Source of the DNA: Pseudomaricurvus sp050633365
GTDB taxonomy: Bacteria; Pseudomonadota; Gammaproteobacteria; Pseudomonadales; Cellvibrionaceae
Assembly: GCA_050633365.1 (NCBI GenBank)
Contig: JBOEGJ010000043.1
Span: forward strand, 44,914 to 108,913
Reading direction: 5' to 3'
DNA length: 64,000 bases
Shown: positions 27,341 through 36,843 of the stretch, piece after piece
How the letters are laid out: each line of letters opens with the position of its first letter
Position numbering within the stretch: position 1 is the stretch's first letter
Position numbers and translations under genes: made by a program
Notes under the pieces: model-generated
What the model was told of the DNA's origin: nothing
The model's input: the letters and a program-made list of their open reading frames with translations, nothing else
Databases searched by the model: none

Positions 27341-27714
27341 TATGAAGAAGTTGGTCGGTAAGCCGGGTTCTGTCGTGGACAGTCATTCATCTAGAGCTTG
27401 CGTCGCCACAAGCTTCGAGCAACCTACCCGCCTTCAGTGCGGGTCGCACCAACGAAGGCCTATTTGGTCTTGCTCCGAACGGGGTTTACCATGCCACAAG
27501 CTGTTACCAGTTGCGCGGTGCGCTCTTACCGCACCCTTTCAGCCTTACCTGTGCTCTCTATTGCTAGAGGGCCATCGGCGGTCTACTCTCTGCTGCACTT
27601 TCCGTGGGCTTTCACCCCCCAGGCGTTACCTGGCGTTCTACCCTATGGAGCCCGGACTTTCCTCCCCTGCTATCGACTTACATCAATACCAGCGGCGACT
27701 GCCTGACCAACTTC
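27341..27714 (-). ncRNA. rnpB: RNase P RNA, bacterial class A
   Basis: About 374 bases. The ends pair as helix P1: GAAGTTGGTC (27714-27705) with GACCAACTTC (27356-27347). The universal core is present: GAGGAAAGTCCGGGCTCC near the 5' side, the GAAAGCCCACGGAAAGTGC stretch, the AGGTAAGGCTGAAAGGGTGCGGTAAGAGCGCACCG region, and the 3' core ending AGAACCCGGCTTACCGACC. It is the catalytic RNA for tRNA 5' maturation. As in Pseudomonas it lies beside mraZ on the same strand. An ORF on the opposite strand is only its shadow. Confidence 0.97.
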
Positions 27715-27722
27715 AGCGCCAT

Positions 27723-27751
27723 AGACTAGCGCCGGTTTTACAAAACTTCAA
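27723..27751 (-). promoter_or_regulatory. candidate rnpB promoter
   Basis: Minus-strand TTGAAG (27751-27746), 17-base spacer, TAGTCT (27728-27723), then 8 bases of GC-rich discriminator to the expected first base of RNase P RNA. The -10 is a poor match, but the geometry and GC-rich discriminator fit a stable-RNA promoter. The -35 overlaps the stop codon of the upstream AraC gene. Confidence 0.45.
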
Positions 27752-28779
27752 GCGGAATGCTCATCTTGGCGAAGCTCTGTGCGCTTATCACTGGGCGAAA
27801 TCTTAAACCAGCGCTTAAATGCTCGGGTGAAGTTACTCTGATCCGAAAAACCCAGCAAGTAGGCAATCTCACTGATACTGTATCGCGATGAAGCCAGATA
27901 TCGTAGTGACAACTCTTGTCGCACCTCACTCAGCAGCTGCTTAAAGCTCACCCCCTCCTCCTGAAGACGGCGCTGGAGATTGCGGCTACTCATGTGCAAG
28001 CTGTCAGCGATTTCGATAGAACCCACGTCGCCACTAGGCAAGCGCGGCTCAATCAGACGCTTAACTTGCCTCGCAAGGGATTCGGATTTTAATTCTGCCA
28101 AGTAATCTTCTGTCAGCTGATCTTGAATGCGAGCTAAAGCCACATTGGCCGACGGTAACACCCTATCAACTTGATCCAACGAGAAAGAAAAACCCAACTC
28201 ATCCTGATCAAACAAAACACTGCACTCAAAGTAGTCATAATAGCGCTCAACCTGACTTGGCTTCGGGCGCATGAGTTTCACTTGTTGCGGTCGTAAGCTA
28301 CCGGGATAAATAATCCGCAAAACTTTCAGAATCGCCGCCATACCAAAATCCGTCGCCTCGAATCCCAATCGAGATGCCTCGATTTCGGTGCGCATAGAAC
28401 AATACAAGCTGCCGTCGATTTCTCGGATGTAGAAACTGCCCGCATCCGTTAAGAATGATTGATACCGCCCTAAGCGCTCCAATGCATCACGCAGGCTGGA
28501 ACTACAGAGCATTGCCAACCCCACGGTATGCCAATTCGCCGGCTGAAAGTAATCGTTCACGGCGGTCAAGCCAATGGCAGGATCGTGGGTTACATTCGCC
28601 AACTGACGCCATGCCTCAGCGATAATATCGACATCAACACGCTCGCCAAGCTCTCTTTGCGAAAACTCTTGCAGCTGTTTGCGCAGAGGCTCAGGCAACT
28701 TTCCCGACACGTATTCACGCTCTTGCAGCAGTATGACCGCAGCATCAATCCAAACGGGAAGCGATGTATATTCCGACAT
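27748..28779 (-). CDS. AraC-family regulator with Arabinose_bd-type sensor domain
   Basis: A 343-residue regulator. The N-terminal two thirds match the Arabinose_bd-type domain of the OruR/ArgR-like AraC branch (VGLAMLCSSSLRDALERLGRY near 90-110). The last 90 residues form the double helix-turn-helix: IADSLHMSSRNLQRRLQEEG and ISEIAYLLGFSDQSNFTRAFKRW. This branch commonly controls nearby lipid, steroid or amino-acid catabolic genes. The start is ATG 28779; a TTG 5 codons upstream is open. It lies next to a TonB receptor gene and is similar in build to the regulator at 39458-40501. Confidence 0.9.
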   Translation of the reverse strand: MSEYTSLPVWIDAAVILLQEREYVSGKLPEPLRKQLQEFSQRELGERVDVDIIAEAWRQLANVTHDPAIGLTAVNDYFQPANWHTVGLAMLCSSSLRDALERLGRYQSFLTDAGSFYIREIDGSLYCSMRTEIEASRLGFEATDFGMAAILKVLRIIYPGSLRPQQVKLMRPKPSQVERYYDYFECSVLFDQDELGFSFSLDQVDRVLPSANVALARIQDQLTEDYLAELKSESLARQVKRLIEPRLPSGDVGSIEIADSLHMSSRNLQRRLQEEGVSFKQLLSEVRQELSLRYLASSRYSISEIAYLLGFSDQSNFTRAFKRWFKISPSDKRTELRQDEHSA

Positions 28780-28861
28780 AAAGAGGAGGCACAAAGTTAT
28801 TTGATGGTCGATTGTAGCACTGAGTTCAGGGGCAAATGAGTCTATTTACGTCATTTAAAAC

Positions 28862-28888
28862 AAAAAAGGGGCGCTAATGCGCCCCTTT
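28862..28888 (-). terminator. rho-independent terminator of the TonB receptor gene
   Basis: AAAGGGGCGC and GCGCCCCTTT arms around a 4-base TAAT loop (28865-28888), followed by six T on the minus strand. It lies 20 bases after the receptor stop codon. Confidence 0.9.
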
Positions 28889-28908
28889 GATTCGAGTGAT
28901 TTTCTGTC

Positions 28909-31289
28909 TTAGAAACGTAGAGTTCCCTGAATCGCTACGCTCGAAGGACGATCATAAAAACCGTAGTAAGCTGCACCAGCACCGCCGGTTAAGGTCGTTG
29001 ATAGCGGTGTGGTATTACCAAAACTAACGACTTCTTCGTCGGTTAGATTTTTACCCACCAAGGCCACATCCCACATGCCGTCAGCACCGCCGATGGAAAC
29101 TCGAGCATTGACCTTTGTGTAGGAGTCTTGCTCAAGATTGGGATCTAAAGTAGGAGATGCTAGATAGTCATCACTGTAGATGAAATCAATGTTGGCGCGA
29201 AACTCTAAAGCATCACCGACAGCCATGGAATAGTCCGCCGACAAGGTGGCCTGATATTCAGGCGTAAACTCTCGGCGCTTTCCGGCAACATCACATAGAC
29301 CTGGATCCGAGGCGCTATTAGGTGCCTGACCAAAGTAACATTGAGCATTTGGGAATTTGTCGTACTCAAAGTCGAGATAGGCTAAAGAACCTGACAAAGT
29401 GAGCCCCTCACTGACTCTCCAGCGACCATCCAGCTCTAGACCTTGACTCGTTGCCTCACCCGCATTAGTTACGTTAAACCCTAGCGTGCCGTCAAATTGA
29501 CTAGTTTGAAGATCAGTATATTCAGTACGGAAAACTGCTACATTCAATTCACCCGCCCCATCAGCCAAGGTCAACTTAGCGCCAAACTCTATACTTTCAG
29601 CCTCTTCTTCCTCGTACTCGAAAACACCGTCAATCGCTAGGCCTGTAGGCGGATTGTCAGCTATAGCAAATCTTGCATTGTTAACTGCGGAATCTGGGTG
29701 ACCATTAGAGCGCACGTCATAACCGCCGGATTTAAATCCAGTCGTATAGGTCGCGTAGAGCATCACATCTTCATTAAGATCGTGCTGTAAAGTAATCAAC
29801 GGGGTAAACGAGGTTTCACTTCTATCGCCTTGTATTTCATCATAGGGCTCAATTTTAAAACCACCAAAGAAGACATTCAGAGGATCGGCAAAAGTACCTA
29901 CTGGTTGCACGGCACCAGTAGGATCAACGTGAAATTGATGGCGACTAGCCTCTTTTTCTTCGTCAGTGTAGCGACCGCCAACCGTCAGACGAGTTTCTTC
30001 AGATATATTCCAAGTAACTTGTGCAAAGACAGACCAGAGATCACTTTCCTGACTGAATGTTCTTTTGGTCGCAGTATTGCCAAACACCGAAGCAGGAAGA
30101 CCAAGTGCTGTTAACAGTAAGCTATCGGAAGGTATGTTAATCGAATCTTCAAAATCCATATCTGCGACTGGTAGAAAAAGCCCGCAATGTAATCGACAGT
30201 TTCCCCACCTGGAGAAGTGATACGAACCTCCTGACTCCACTGCTCAAAATCCTCAGCAGTATCGGCAGTAAAGATAGATGCGCCGGTAAAATCACAATCA
30301 CAATCTTCGGCAAACTCGTAAGCGTTATACCCAGAAATCAGAGTCAGTGTGTGATCACCTAACGCATAATCGATGTTTAACGTGACGTTTTCCGTATCAT
30401 TTACACTCTTATCGCCGTTGGATTGGCGGTTAAAATCTTGATCCGTATCCAGGGTATAAGCCCCTCCCGTAAGAGTGGACAAAACGCCTCCATAAGATGC
30501 CCCAACCGGATTCACCACCTCTAAGAATCGGCCTTTAGTATCAAAGGAGCCATCTTCCACTTTCAGGTTTATGGTTAAATCGTCGCTGGCATCCCACTGC
30601 AAACTACCGCGAATCACACTCACATCCTCATCAGACTCGTCGCGATTTAGGGTGTCGTTATCATAGTATCCGTCGATGGTTCGATCGAGAATAGCGAGGC
30701 GTCCCGACAAGTTATCCGTTAGCGGCCCAGAAACAACCAATCGGATGTCCTGCTCGCCATGATCTGGCTCGTACAAGGCGGTTACCGAGCCTTCGAATTC
30801 ATCTGTCGGTTTAGCCGTGTGCATACTAATGGCACCGGCAATACTGTTCTTACCAAACAAAATACTCTGTGGGCCGCGCAACACCTCTACGCGGTCAAGA
30901 TCCATGAAAGGTGCTCGGGCCAATTGCGCCCGGCCATAATAGACGCCATCGACATATTGCCCCACGGACTGCTCAAAACCCTGGTTAATGCCTGAACTGA
31001 TACCGCGAATGGCGATAATTGTCCCGATACCGGTTTGATTCATGGTCAAATTGGGGACATAAGCAGTCATCCCCTCAAGCTCAGTGATCCCGGCCTCCGA
31101 CATCTTCTCTCCGCTGACGGCATTCACCGAAATCGGCACATCCATCAAACTCTCTTCACGCTTTTGCGCGGTTACAACGATTTCTTCCAGCGCAAAGGTT
31201 TCTGCTGAAACATTGAGTGAGGCCACCGAAGTGGTTGCCATCAGGACCGCCAAAGACAAAACAGAACGAGGAAACATTGCAGAATTCAT
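28909..31289 (-). pseudogene. TonB-dependent outer-membrane receptor, split by a frameshift
   Basis: Two overlapping frames make one receptor. The 5' part (31289 to about 30170) has a signal peptide, TonB-box-like EEIVVTAQKR, a full plug domain (DVPISVNAVSGEKM, VEVLRGPQSILFGKNSIAGAI) and the first barrel strands; after YIAGFFYQSQ it runs into a stop at 30111. The 3' part continues in another frame from about 30165 (DMDFEDSIN) to the terminal strand VAIQGTLRF. Restoring one base gives about 793 residues, normal for the family. The start has a GGAG ribosome site. The type resembles receptors taking up hydrophobic organic molecules rather than siderophores. This could be a real mutation or a sequencing error. 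Confidence 0.85.
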
Positions 31290-31549
31290 AAGTTCTCCAT
31301 CTCTATAGGAATGCATCTAGTTATTAGTTTTTTTAAAAACCTATCTTGAGCACCTACTATAAACACCTACTAAGAGGCGCGAAAAACACCGAGACTCAAG
31401 CGTTTTATTGTCGTTACCAATAACAGAGTGTTGGTCAAGAATGACCATATGGCAAGTTAGAGAGCGTAAGTTGGAGACCTTAGCTAGAGACCATAGTTAG
31501 AGGCCGAAACTGGCCTCCATAATCGACCTAATCTCGATCAACCACCTCA

Positions 31550-32629
31550 CTAAACGCTATCAACGTGAGTCGAGAGCATCTCGAGCTGAGAGATCATCTG
31601 TTCGGATCGAGTTCGGGCGTGGAAACAGGTGCCAGACAACCCAATAAAACCGTGCATCACCTCTGGAAAGAAGTCTTCTTCTACTGCGCAGCCGGCGGCC
31701 CTCAATCGCCGAGCATAGTCTTTGCCCTCGCTCTCCAAGGGATCAAAGCCTGCGATGGCGATATAAGCTGGCGGCATCGAATCAAGCACCGGCGTGAGCA
31801 GCGGACTCACGGTATGATCCAGAGCTTGCTCGCTGGCAGCAGTGTTCTCACCACCTAACATATGATCGATAAAATACGCCATGGTATGACGAGTTAAGAG
31901 CATAGCCTCGGTACAACGCCTTGAGGATTCGGACACCATGCGGCAATCGAGCCATGGATAAACTAACCACTGAAACCTAGGCATAGATTCTACCGGCTGA
32001 GGCAGTGTTGAAGCCGCCGCTTGCTGACACACTGAAGCCGCTAGATAGCCTCCAGCACTGTCGCCCCCCACCCCTAGCCTAGCGGTATCCACACCCAACT
32101 CGCAGGCGTGGCTCAAGGCCCAATTCCAGCCGGCGATGGCATCAAGAATCTGCGTCGGGTATCGATACTCAGGAGCGAGGCGATAATCAATACTAATCAC
32201 CACCATATCGGTCATGACCGCAATCTGACGACAAAAACGGTCATGAGTCTCAAGATCACCAATCACACAACCACCGCCGTGATAGTAAACCAACCCCTTA
32301 TTGTTCGACTTCTGCAAGGCCGCAGCAGTTCGATAACTCCGAGCGCTAATCACGCCGCCCTCAACATCCACCGGATGATCCGTGACTTGAGCCACCGGCA
32401 ATAGATCCAAACTAAACAACTGATCCAGCAAGCGATAGGTTTTGCGTGACTTGGCCGGACTCTGCCCTTCAAGGGGTTTTGACAGGGAAGCCCAGCGGAC
32501 CAACTTCTCTTGCGAAGCCGCCAAGCCACGCTCACTCAACGGGGCATGGTAGCTTTTACGCCAAAGCCAACGTACCGCGGACTGCCCCCAAGAAGTCTGC
32601 CCCCTCAGTGTTTTCTTCTCTTGAGACAT
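31550..32629 (-). CDS. alpha/beta hydrolase of the hormone-sensitive-lipase family
   Basis: A 359-residue esterase or lipase-like enzyme. It has the HSL oxyanion motif HGGG (117-120), the nucleophile elbow GDSAGG with Ser 191, Asp 296 in GFDPLESEG and His 326 in VMHGF, so the triad is complete. The start ATG at 32629 has an AGAGAG ribosome site; a longer GTG frame is open but looks untranslated. It probably hydrolyses esters of a bulky or long-chain alcohol. It lies between the TonB receptor and a divergent large regulator. Confidence 0.9.
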   Translation of the reverse strand: MSQEKKTLRGQTSWGQSAVRWLWRKSYHAPLSERGLAASQEKLVRWASLSKPLEGQSPAKSRKTYRLLDQLFSLDLLPVAQVTDHPVDVEGGVISARSYRTAAALQKSNNKGLVYYHGGGCVIGDLETHDRFCRQIAVMTDMVVISIDYRLAPEYRYPTQILDAIAGWNWALSHACELGVDTARLGVGGDSAGGYLAASVCQQAAASTLPQPVESMPRFQWLVYPWLDCRMVSESSRRCTEAMLLTRHTMAYFIDHMLGGENTAASEQALDHTVSPLLTPVLDSMPPAYIAIAGFDPLESEGKDYARRLRAAGCAVEEDFFPEVMHGFIGLSGTCFHARTRSEQMISQLEMLSTHVDSV

Positions 32630-32864
32630 AGCACTCTCTTCTGAAATCGTATTCTTTTCTGAAATAGACACCGCAGGCACTCTATCAACGTTAAAAGTCC
32701 GTAAAGACGCACAGCATAACACTCTACTCTCCCTATCGACCGATCTCGTATCATAGAGCGGCTCACCTCCTCGACCCCCTACCCGAGGAGTGTTTTTAAA
32801 TTTCAGAAGTCGCTATGATGTAACGATAATAATTACGGCCTTCAACCATGGTGAGCCCTCCCCG

Positions 32865-35558
32865 ATGACTACCCCTCAAAAACGCCGCCCACCCATAAAA
32901 CGCCGTAAGATTACGCTACCGCCCTTTAACGACAAACTGCTCCCAAGAACCGATCTTGTAGAACAGTTGGACCGCTGTCTTGAGCATCGACTCACCGTCG
33001 TCGCGGCCCCAGCGGGATCAGGAAAAACGGAACTCATCCAACTATGGCGCAGTCAACACCCTCAAACTTCGCTGGTTTGGTACAACCTAGACAGCGCAGA
33101 CAATCAGTTAGCGGAATTCTCGCGCTACCTCACTCAAGCGATCATCGAGACTACGGGAAGCGATTCGCTAACCCATTCAATGGCGAATGACGATCTAGAA
33201 CACCTGAACGAGTACTTCCATGAGCATCAGCCCGAACTGGTTGTTTGCCTGGATAATTTCCACGAGATTAACAACGCCGAATTGTTGACGGCTGTTGAAG
33301 CCTGCATCACAGATCCATTTAATCGAGTTCACTGGTTGCTACTCAGCCAACAAAAGCCGAACATTGACTTCACTGAATTGAGACTAAAAGATGAGCTAAT
33401 CGAACTCAGCTCAAACGAATTGAACTTCTCAGAAAAAGACATTACCGCGCTGTCGAAAACACGTGGCCGCGAAAACAATAATGCCAGCGCAATCTTTAAC
33501 AACACCCAAGGCTGGATCGCTGGGGTCAATCTGAGCTTGGCCACGGAGCCTTTAAAGAACTCGAATGCTGCGCAAAACCCATGTCCTCAGCCATCTCAAA
33601 AAGCGGTTGATTTATTCCATCACCTAGCACTAAATCAGCTGCCCGAAAACGTGTTTGAATTGATCCAATCGGCCAACCTATGCAATCCAATCAATGCTGA
33701 TCTCGCAGACTACATCAACAACAAAAACAATAGTCAGGAAGCAATTGATTATCTGATCAACAACTGCCTCTTTATCCAACCACTCGACCAACAAGAAAAC
33801 TGGTTTCACATACACCCACTGTTTTTTATTGCTCTCAAAAAAGAACTAAAACTGAGTGACAAAGACTCTTTGCGGGAGCGGCACAGACGCGCGGGAGAGT
33901 GGCTAATTGAGCATCAAATATATGAGCGGGGATTAGAGCAGCTGACACTCGCGAAAGACGCTTCAGGATTCGACCGACATCTCACGCGAATTTCTGAAGA
34001 GTGGCTATTGAACGGCGACCTCGAACAGCCGAACCGGTGGTGTTCCCTGGTCGATTCAGACCGACTTTTTGGAAACTCAAAACTATTTTTGCAGTACTTA
34101 CTCAGCCTAACCCTGAGCTTTCACGTTTCCGAAGCCACCCAACTGCTCAAAACTTATGACCAACTGCATCCAGATCCCGACGAAGCGCTCACGGTTGCCC
34201 GACAATTGATCCGCGCCTTCACCTTAGAATCTGAGCCTAACAAAGCTGACGACAATAAAAATGCTCGCCAGCGCCTGCTGTTAAAGTCTGATAAAACCGC
34301 ATTAGAGAACTTCGCACTGGGCACCATCACCAACCTCGCCGCACTAGCAGCGTACCTCAAACTCAACATGAGCGAAGCAAAAGCCCTAGCCAACGAAGGC
34401 AAACGCTATCATCGACTAGCCAACAGCATCCATGGAGAGAGCTACAGTGAGTACATCGAATCTACGGCGCAATTTTCTATGGGATCCAATAAAATTGAAT
34501 TGGCAAAAAATCTAGAATCCTTCGCGACCGCAAAACACTTACAGAGATCTCAACCCTGTTATATCCTCATGTGCGTCGCGACAGCCCCCATCTATTACGA
34601 GCTCAATCAACATTCACAAGCTCATAAGTACTTTGACTCCATCGGCGAAGAGATCTCCAACGAGGCTCACTTGGAGGTGGCTATTTTTTACCATCTCACC
34701 TACGCGAAACTTCTTCACCGAAAAAAGGAGACAGCTCAAGCCGACCGCATCCTGAGTGACATGCTCAATCACGCGTCCGCGCCCCACAGCCCTAGAGCAA
34801 TCACCATGGCAGCCTTTGAGCGATTGCGGCAAGCCATGATCGACAAAGACCCGCAAAGAGCAACGCGGTTACGCAACCACTTTATTCAAAGCCAACCAAC
34901 CCACATCGAGCAACAATTAAGCGCAGAAACTGAGAAGCTCGTTGACGGCGATGATCTGCACAACTGGGGCCTGAGCTGCCTAGTGGAAGTCGTTTATCAT
35001 CTGACAAATCACAGGTTTTCCGATGCCGACAAAATACTCGAACACGTTGAAACCGTACTTTCGTCAGGAGAGAATCGATACGTATCCACGATTGTGAGCG
35101 CATTAAGAATCTCGAGTCACTGGAAAAGCGACCAACAACAGGCCCTAACCCAACTCGCTCAGCTGATCGAGTCCGCCAACCAACAAGGTTATTTTTGTTT
35201 GCCCCGGGATTACATTGTCGATCTCGATGAAATGGTGGCTCAGCTTGGTCATTCAATGCCCAGCTTTTTACACTCCGATTTCCAGGCGGAATTGAACCCG
35301 AAATCCAGCGGCGATGAACACGCCAAAGATCAAGCGAAACCCACCAGCGCACGACCACTTCTCGAACCCTTAACCAAGCGAGAGTTAGTGTTATTGATTG
35401 ATATCTCCAATGGGCTTTCGAACCAAGAAATCAGCGATAAACGTTTTGTCGCCATATCCACAGTAAAATGGCACCTTAAAAATATTTACGCAAAACTGGA
35501 CGCTAAACATCGAGCCCAGGCCATCGCCAAGGCAAGAGAACTGAGCATTATCAAATAG
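32865..35558 (+). CDS. LuxR-family ATPase regulator (MalT/LAL type)
   Basis: An 897-residue regulator. The N-terminus has LPRTDLVEQLDR and Walker A APAGSGKT (48-55), as in MalT-like STAND ATPases; a possible Walker B is VVCLDNFHEI. A long helical repeat region (about 350-800) probably senses a ligand or partner. The last 65 residues are a LuxR helix-turn-helix (LTKRELVLLIDISNGLSNQEI). I prefer the ATG at 32865 over a GTG at 32790, since family similarity begins after it. It is divergent from the esterase gene and may control the block. The inducer is unknown. Confidence 0.9.
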   Translation: MTTPQKRRPPIKRRKITLPPFNDKLLPRTDLVEQLDRCLEHRLTVVAAPAGSGKTELIQLWRSQHPQTSLVWYNLDSADNQLAEFSRYLTQAIIETTGSDSLTHSMANDDLEHLNEYFHEHQPELVVCLDNFHEINNAELLTAVEACITDPFNRVHWLLLSQQKPNIDFTELRLKDELIELSSNELNFSEKDITALSKTRGRENNNASAIFNNTQGWIAGVNLSLATEPLKNSNAAQNPCPQPSQKAVDLFHHLALNQLPENVFELIQSANLCNPINADLADYINNKNNSQEAIDYLINNCLFIQPLDQQENWFHIHPLFFIALKKELKLSDKDSLRERHRRAGEWLIEHQIYERGLEQLTLAKDASGFDRHLTRISEEWLLNGDLEQPNRWCSLVDSDRLFGNSKLFLQYLLSLTLSFHVSEATQLLKTYDQLHPDPDEALTVARQLIRAFTLESEPNKADDNKNARQRLLLKSDKTALENFALGTITNLAALAAYLKLNMSEAKALANEGKRYHRLANSIHGESYSEYIESTAQFSMGSNKIELAKNLESFATAKHLQRSQPCYILMCVATAPIYYELNQHSQAHKYFDSIGEEISNEAHLEVAIFYHLTYAKLLHRKKETAQADRILSDMLNHASAPHSPRAITMAAFERLRQAMIDKDPQRATRLRNHFIQSQPTHIEQQLSAETEKLVDGDDLHNWGLSCLVEVVYHLTNHRFSDADKILEHVETVLSSGENRYVSTIVSALRISSHWKSDQQQALTQLAQLIESANQQGYFCLPRDYIVDLDEMVAQLGHSMPSFLHSDFQAELNPKSSGDEHAKDQAKPTSARPLLEPLTKRELVLLIDISNGLSNQEISDKRFVAISTVKWHLKNIYAKLDAKHRAQAIAKARELSIIK

Positions 35559-35562
35559 GCAT

Positions 35563-35590
35563 AAAAAAGCGAGGCAAGCCTCGCTTTTTA
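35563..35590. terminator. bidirectional rho-independent terminator
   Basis: GCGAGGC and GCCTCGC arms around a 2-base loop, with A-run before (35563-35568) and T5 after (35585-35589). It separates the LuxR regulator from the convergent alcohol dehydrogenase gene. Confidence 0.9.
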
Positions 35591-35615
35591 ACGTCATCAG
35601 AAATACCCGATTAGA

Positions 35616-36812
35616 TTAGCCGGCAGCTTTAACCGCAATCTGCTGAATACGATCAAGTGGGATCGGATAAAACAAGGCGGCAGGATCAGACGCAATCGCC
35701 ATGATGATGTTTTCGATATCTTCGACCTTCACACCCCAGCGTTTGAAATCAGTCGCACAACCGATTTCTTTCTGGAGGGCTTTCAAGCGCTCAATCACAG
35801 ACGACAATACCGCCTCATCACTTCCCTCAACCGTCATGTTCAGTGCATTGGCCAAACGTTTGGCGCTAGGTAAATAGAACTCCGGTAAAGCTTCCATCAC
35901 AATCGGCAAAAGAACCGCGTTAGCATCACCGTGGGGGACGTGATACAAGCGACCAAATGCATGCGCGCAATTGTGTACCGGAATAGCATTCAATGAAGCG
36001 ATGAATCCATTAATCGCCATGGTACTGGCTTGCAACATATCGTTGCGGGAATCCACGTCTTTGCCATTGGCAACCGCTTTAGGCAAAGTCTTTTCGATAA
36101 GCTGCGCGGCTGTGATTGAATGAGCGTCGGAAAAGTGATTGGCCGATGGTGAAGCCACACCTTCAAGCGCGTGGGTGAGCGCATCCATACCGGTTGATGC
36201 AGTCAAGAAGTCTGGTAAGCCGATGGTCAAGTTTGCATCGAGTACGGCCATGTCAGCTTCGATAAATGGTACCGCCAAGTTGCACTTGATATCGGTTTCT
36301 TCATCCTGATAAACACCGGCCGCTGAGACTTCTGCCCCGGTACCCGCCGTGGTTGGAACCGCAATATGTGGAATCGCTATGGGTTGAGCCGCAGGCCAAG
36401 TCTCTAGACGAAAGCCTCCGGACACTACCTCACGAAAATCAGCCAAATTATTATGCAGGCTGTATTTAACGCCCTTTGCGGCATCCATCACACTGCCACC
36501 GCCCACCGCAAGAATCGCATCAGCTGCAATTTCACGCGCATAAGCTAACGCAGCGTTCACCGTATTACAGCCAGCATCAGGGCTCACTTCAGCGTAGACG
36601 CCCGCAAGTTTTGGCATATTGCCAGACGACATGTTTTCAAACACATCGATAACCTGGTCGACGATACCGACCTTTTTTAAACCTTCATCACTCATTAAGA
36701 GAATACGTTTCGCCCCCATGCCTGCAAATAGGTTAGGCAAGCGAATGATACTACCGGGCGCGCAATGAACCGCAGTGCGCATGTTGTACTGAAAATATCC
36801 TGTCTTAGACAT
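35616..36812 (-). CDS. iron-containing alcohol dehydrogenase
   Basis: A 398-residue group III alcohol dehydrogenase. NAD(P) loop GGGSVMDAAK and the metal site are present: Asp in the IEADMAVLDANL region, DALTHALEG, and the HNCAHAFGRLYHVPHGDAN signature with its histidines. It interconverts an alcohol and an aldehyde or ketone. The start ATG 36812 has a GAGG site 9 bases upstream and lies 31 bases after the aldehyde dehydrogenase stop, so the pair forms an alcohol to aldehyde to acid module in one transcript. Substrate unknown. Confidence 0.93.
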   Translation of the reverse strand: MSKTGYFQYNMRTAVHCAPGSIIRLPNLFAGMGAKRILLMSDEGLKKVGIVDQVIDVFENMSSGNMPKLAGVYAEVSPDAGCNTVNAALAYAREIAADAILAVGGGSVMDAAKGVKYSLHNNLADFREVVSGGFRLETWPAAQPIAIPHIAVPTTAGTGAEVSAAGVYQDEETDIKCNLAVPFIEADMAVLDANLTIGLPDFLTASTGMDALTHALEGVASPSANHFSDAHSITAAQLIEKTLPKAVANGKDVDSRNDMLQASTMAINGFIASLNAIPVHNCAHAFGRLYHVPHGDANAVLLPIVMEALPEFYLPSAKRLANALNMTVEGSDEAVLSSVIERLKALQKEIGCATDFKRWGVKVEDIENIIMAIASDPAALFYPIPLDRIQQIAVKAAG

Positions 36813-36843
36813 AGTAATAGCCTCGAATCTGTTTCTGCGACAC

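Noticed and set aside
27342..27806. 154-residue ORF on the plus strand
   Set aside because: It lies antisense across the RNase P RNA and has no homology-like features; the RNA explains the sequence.
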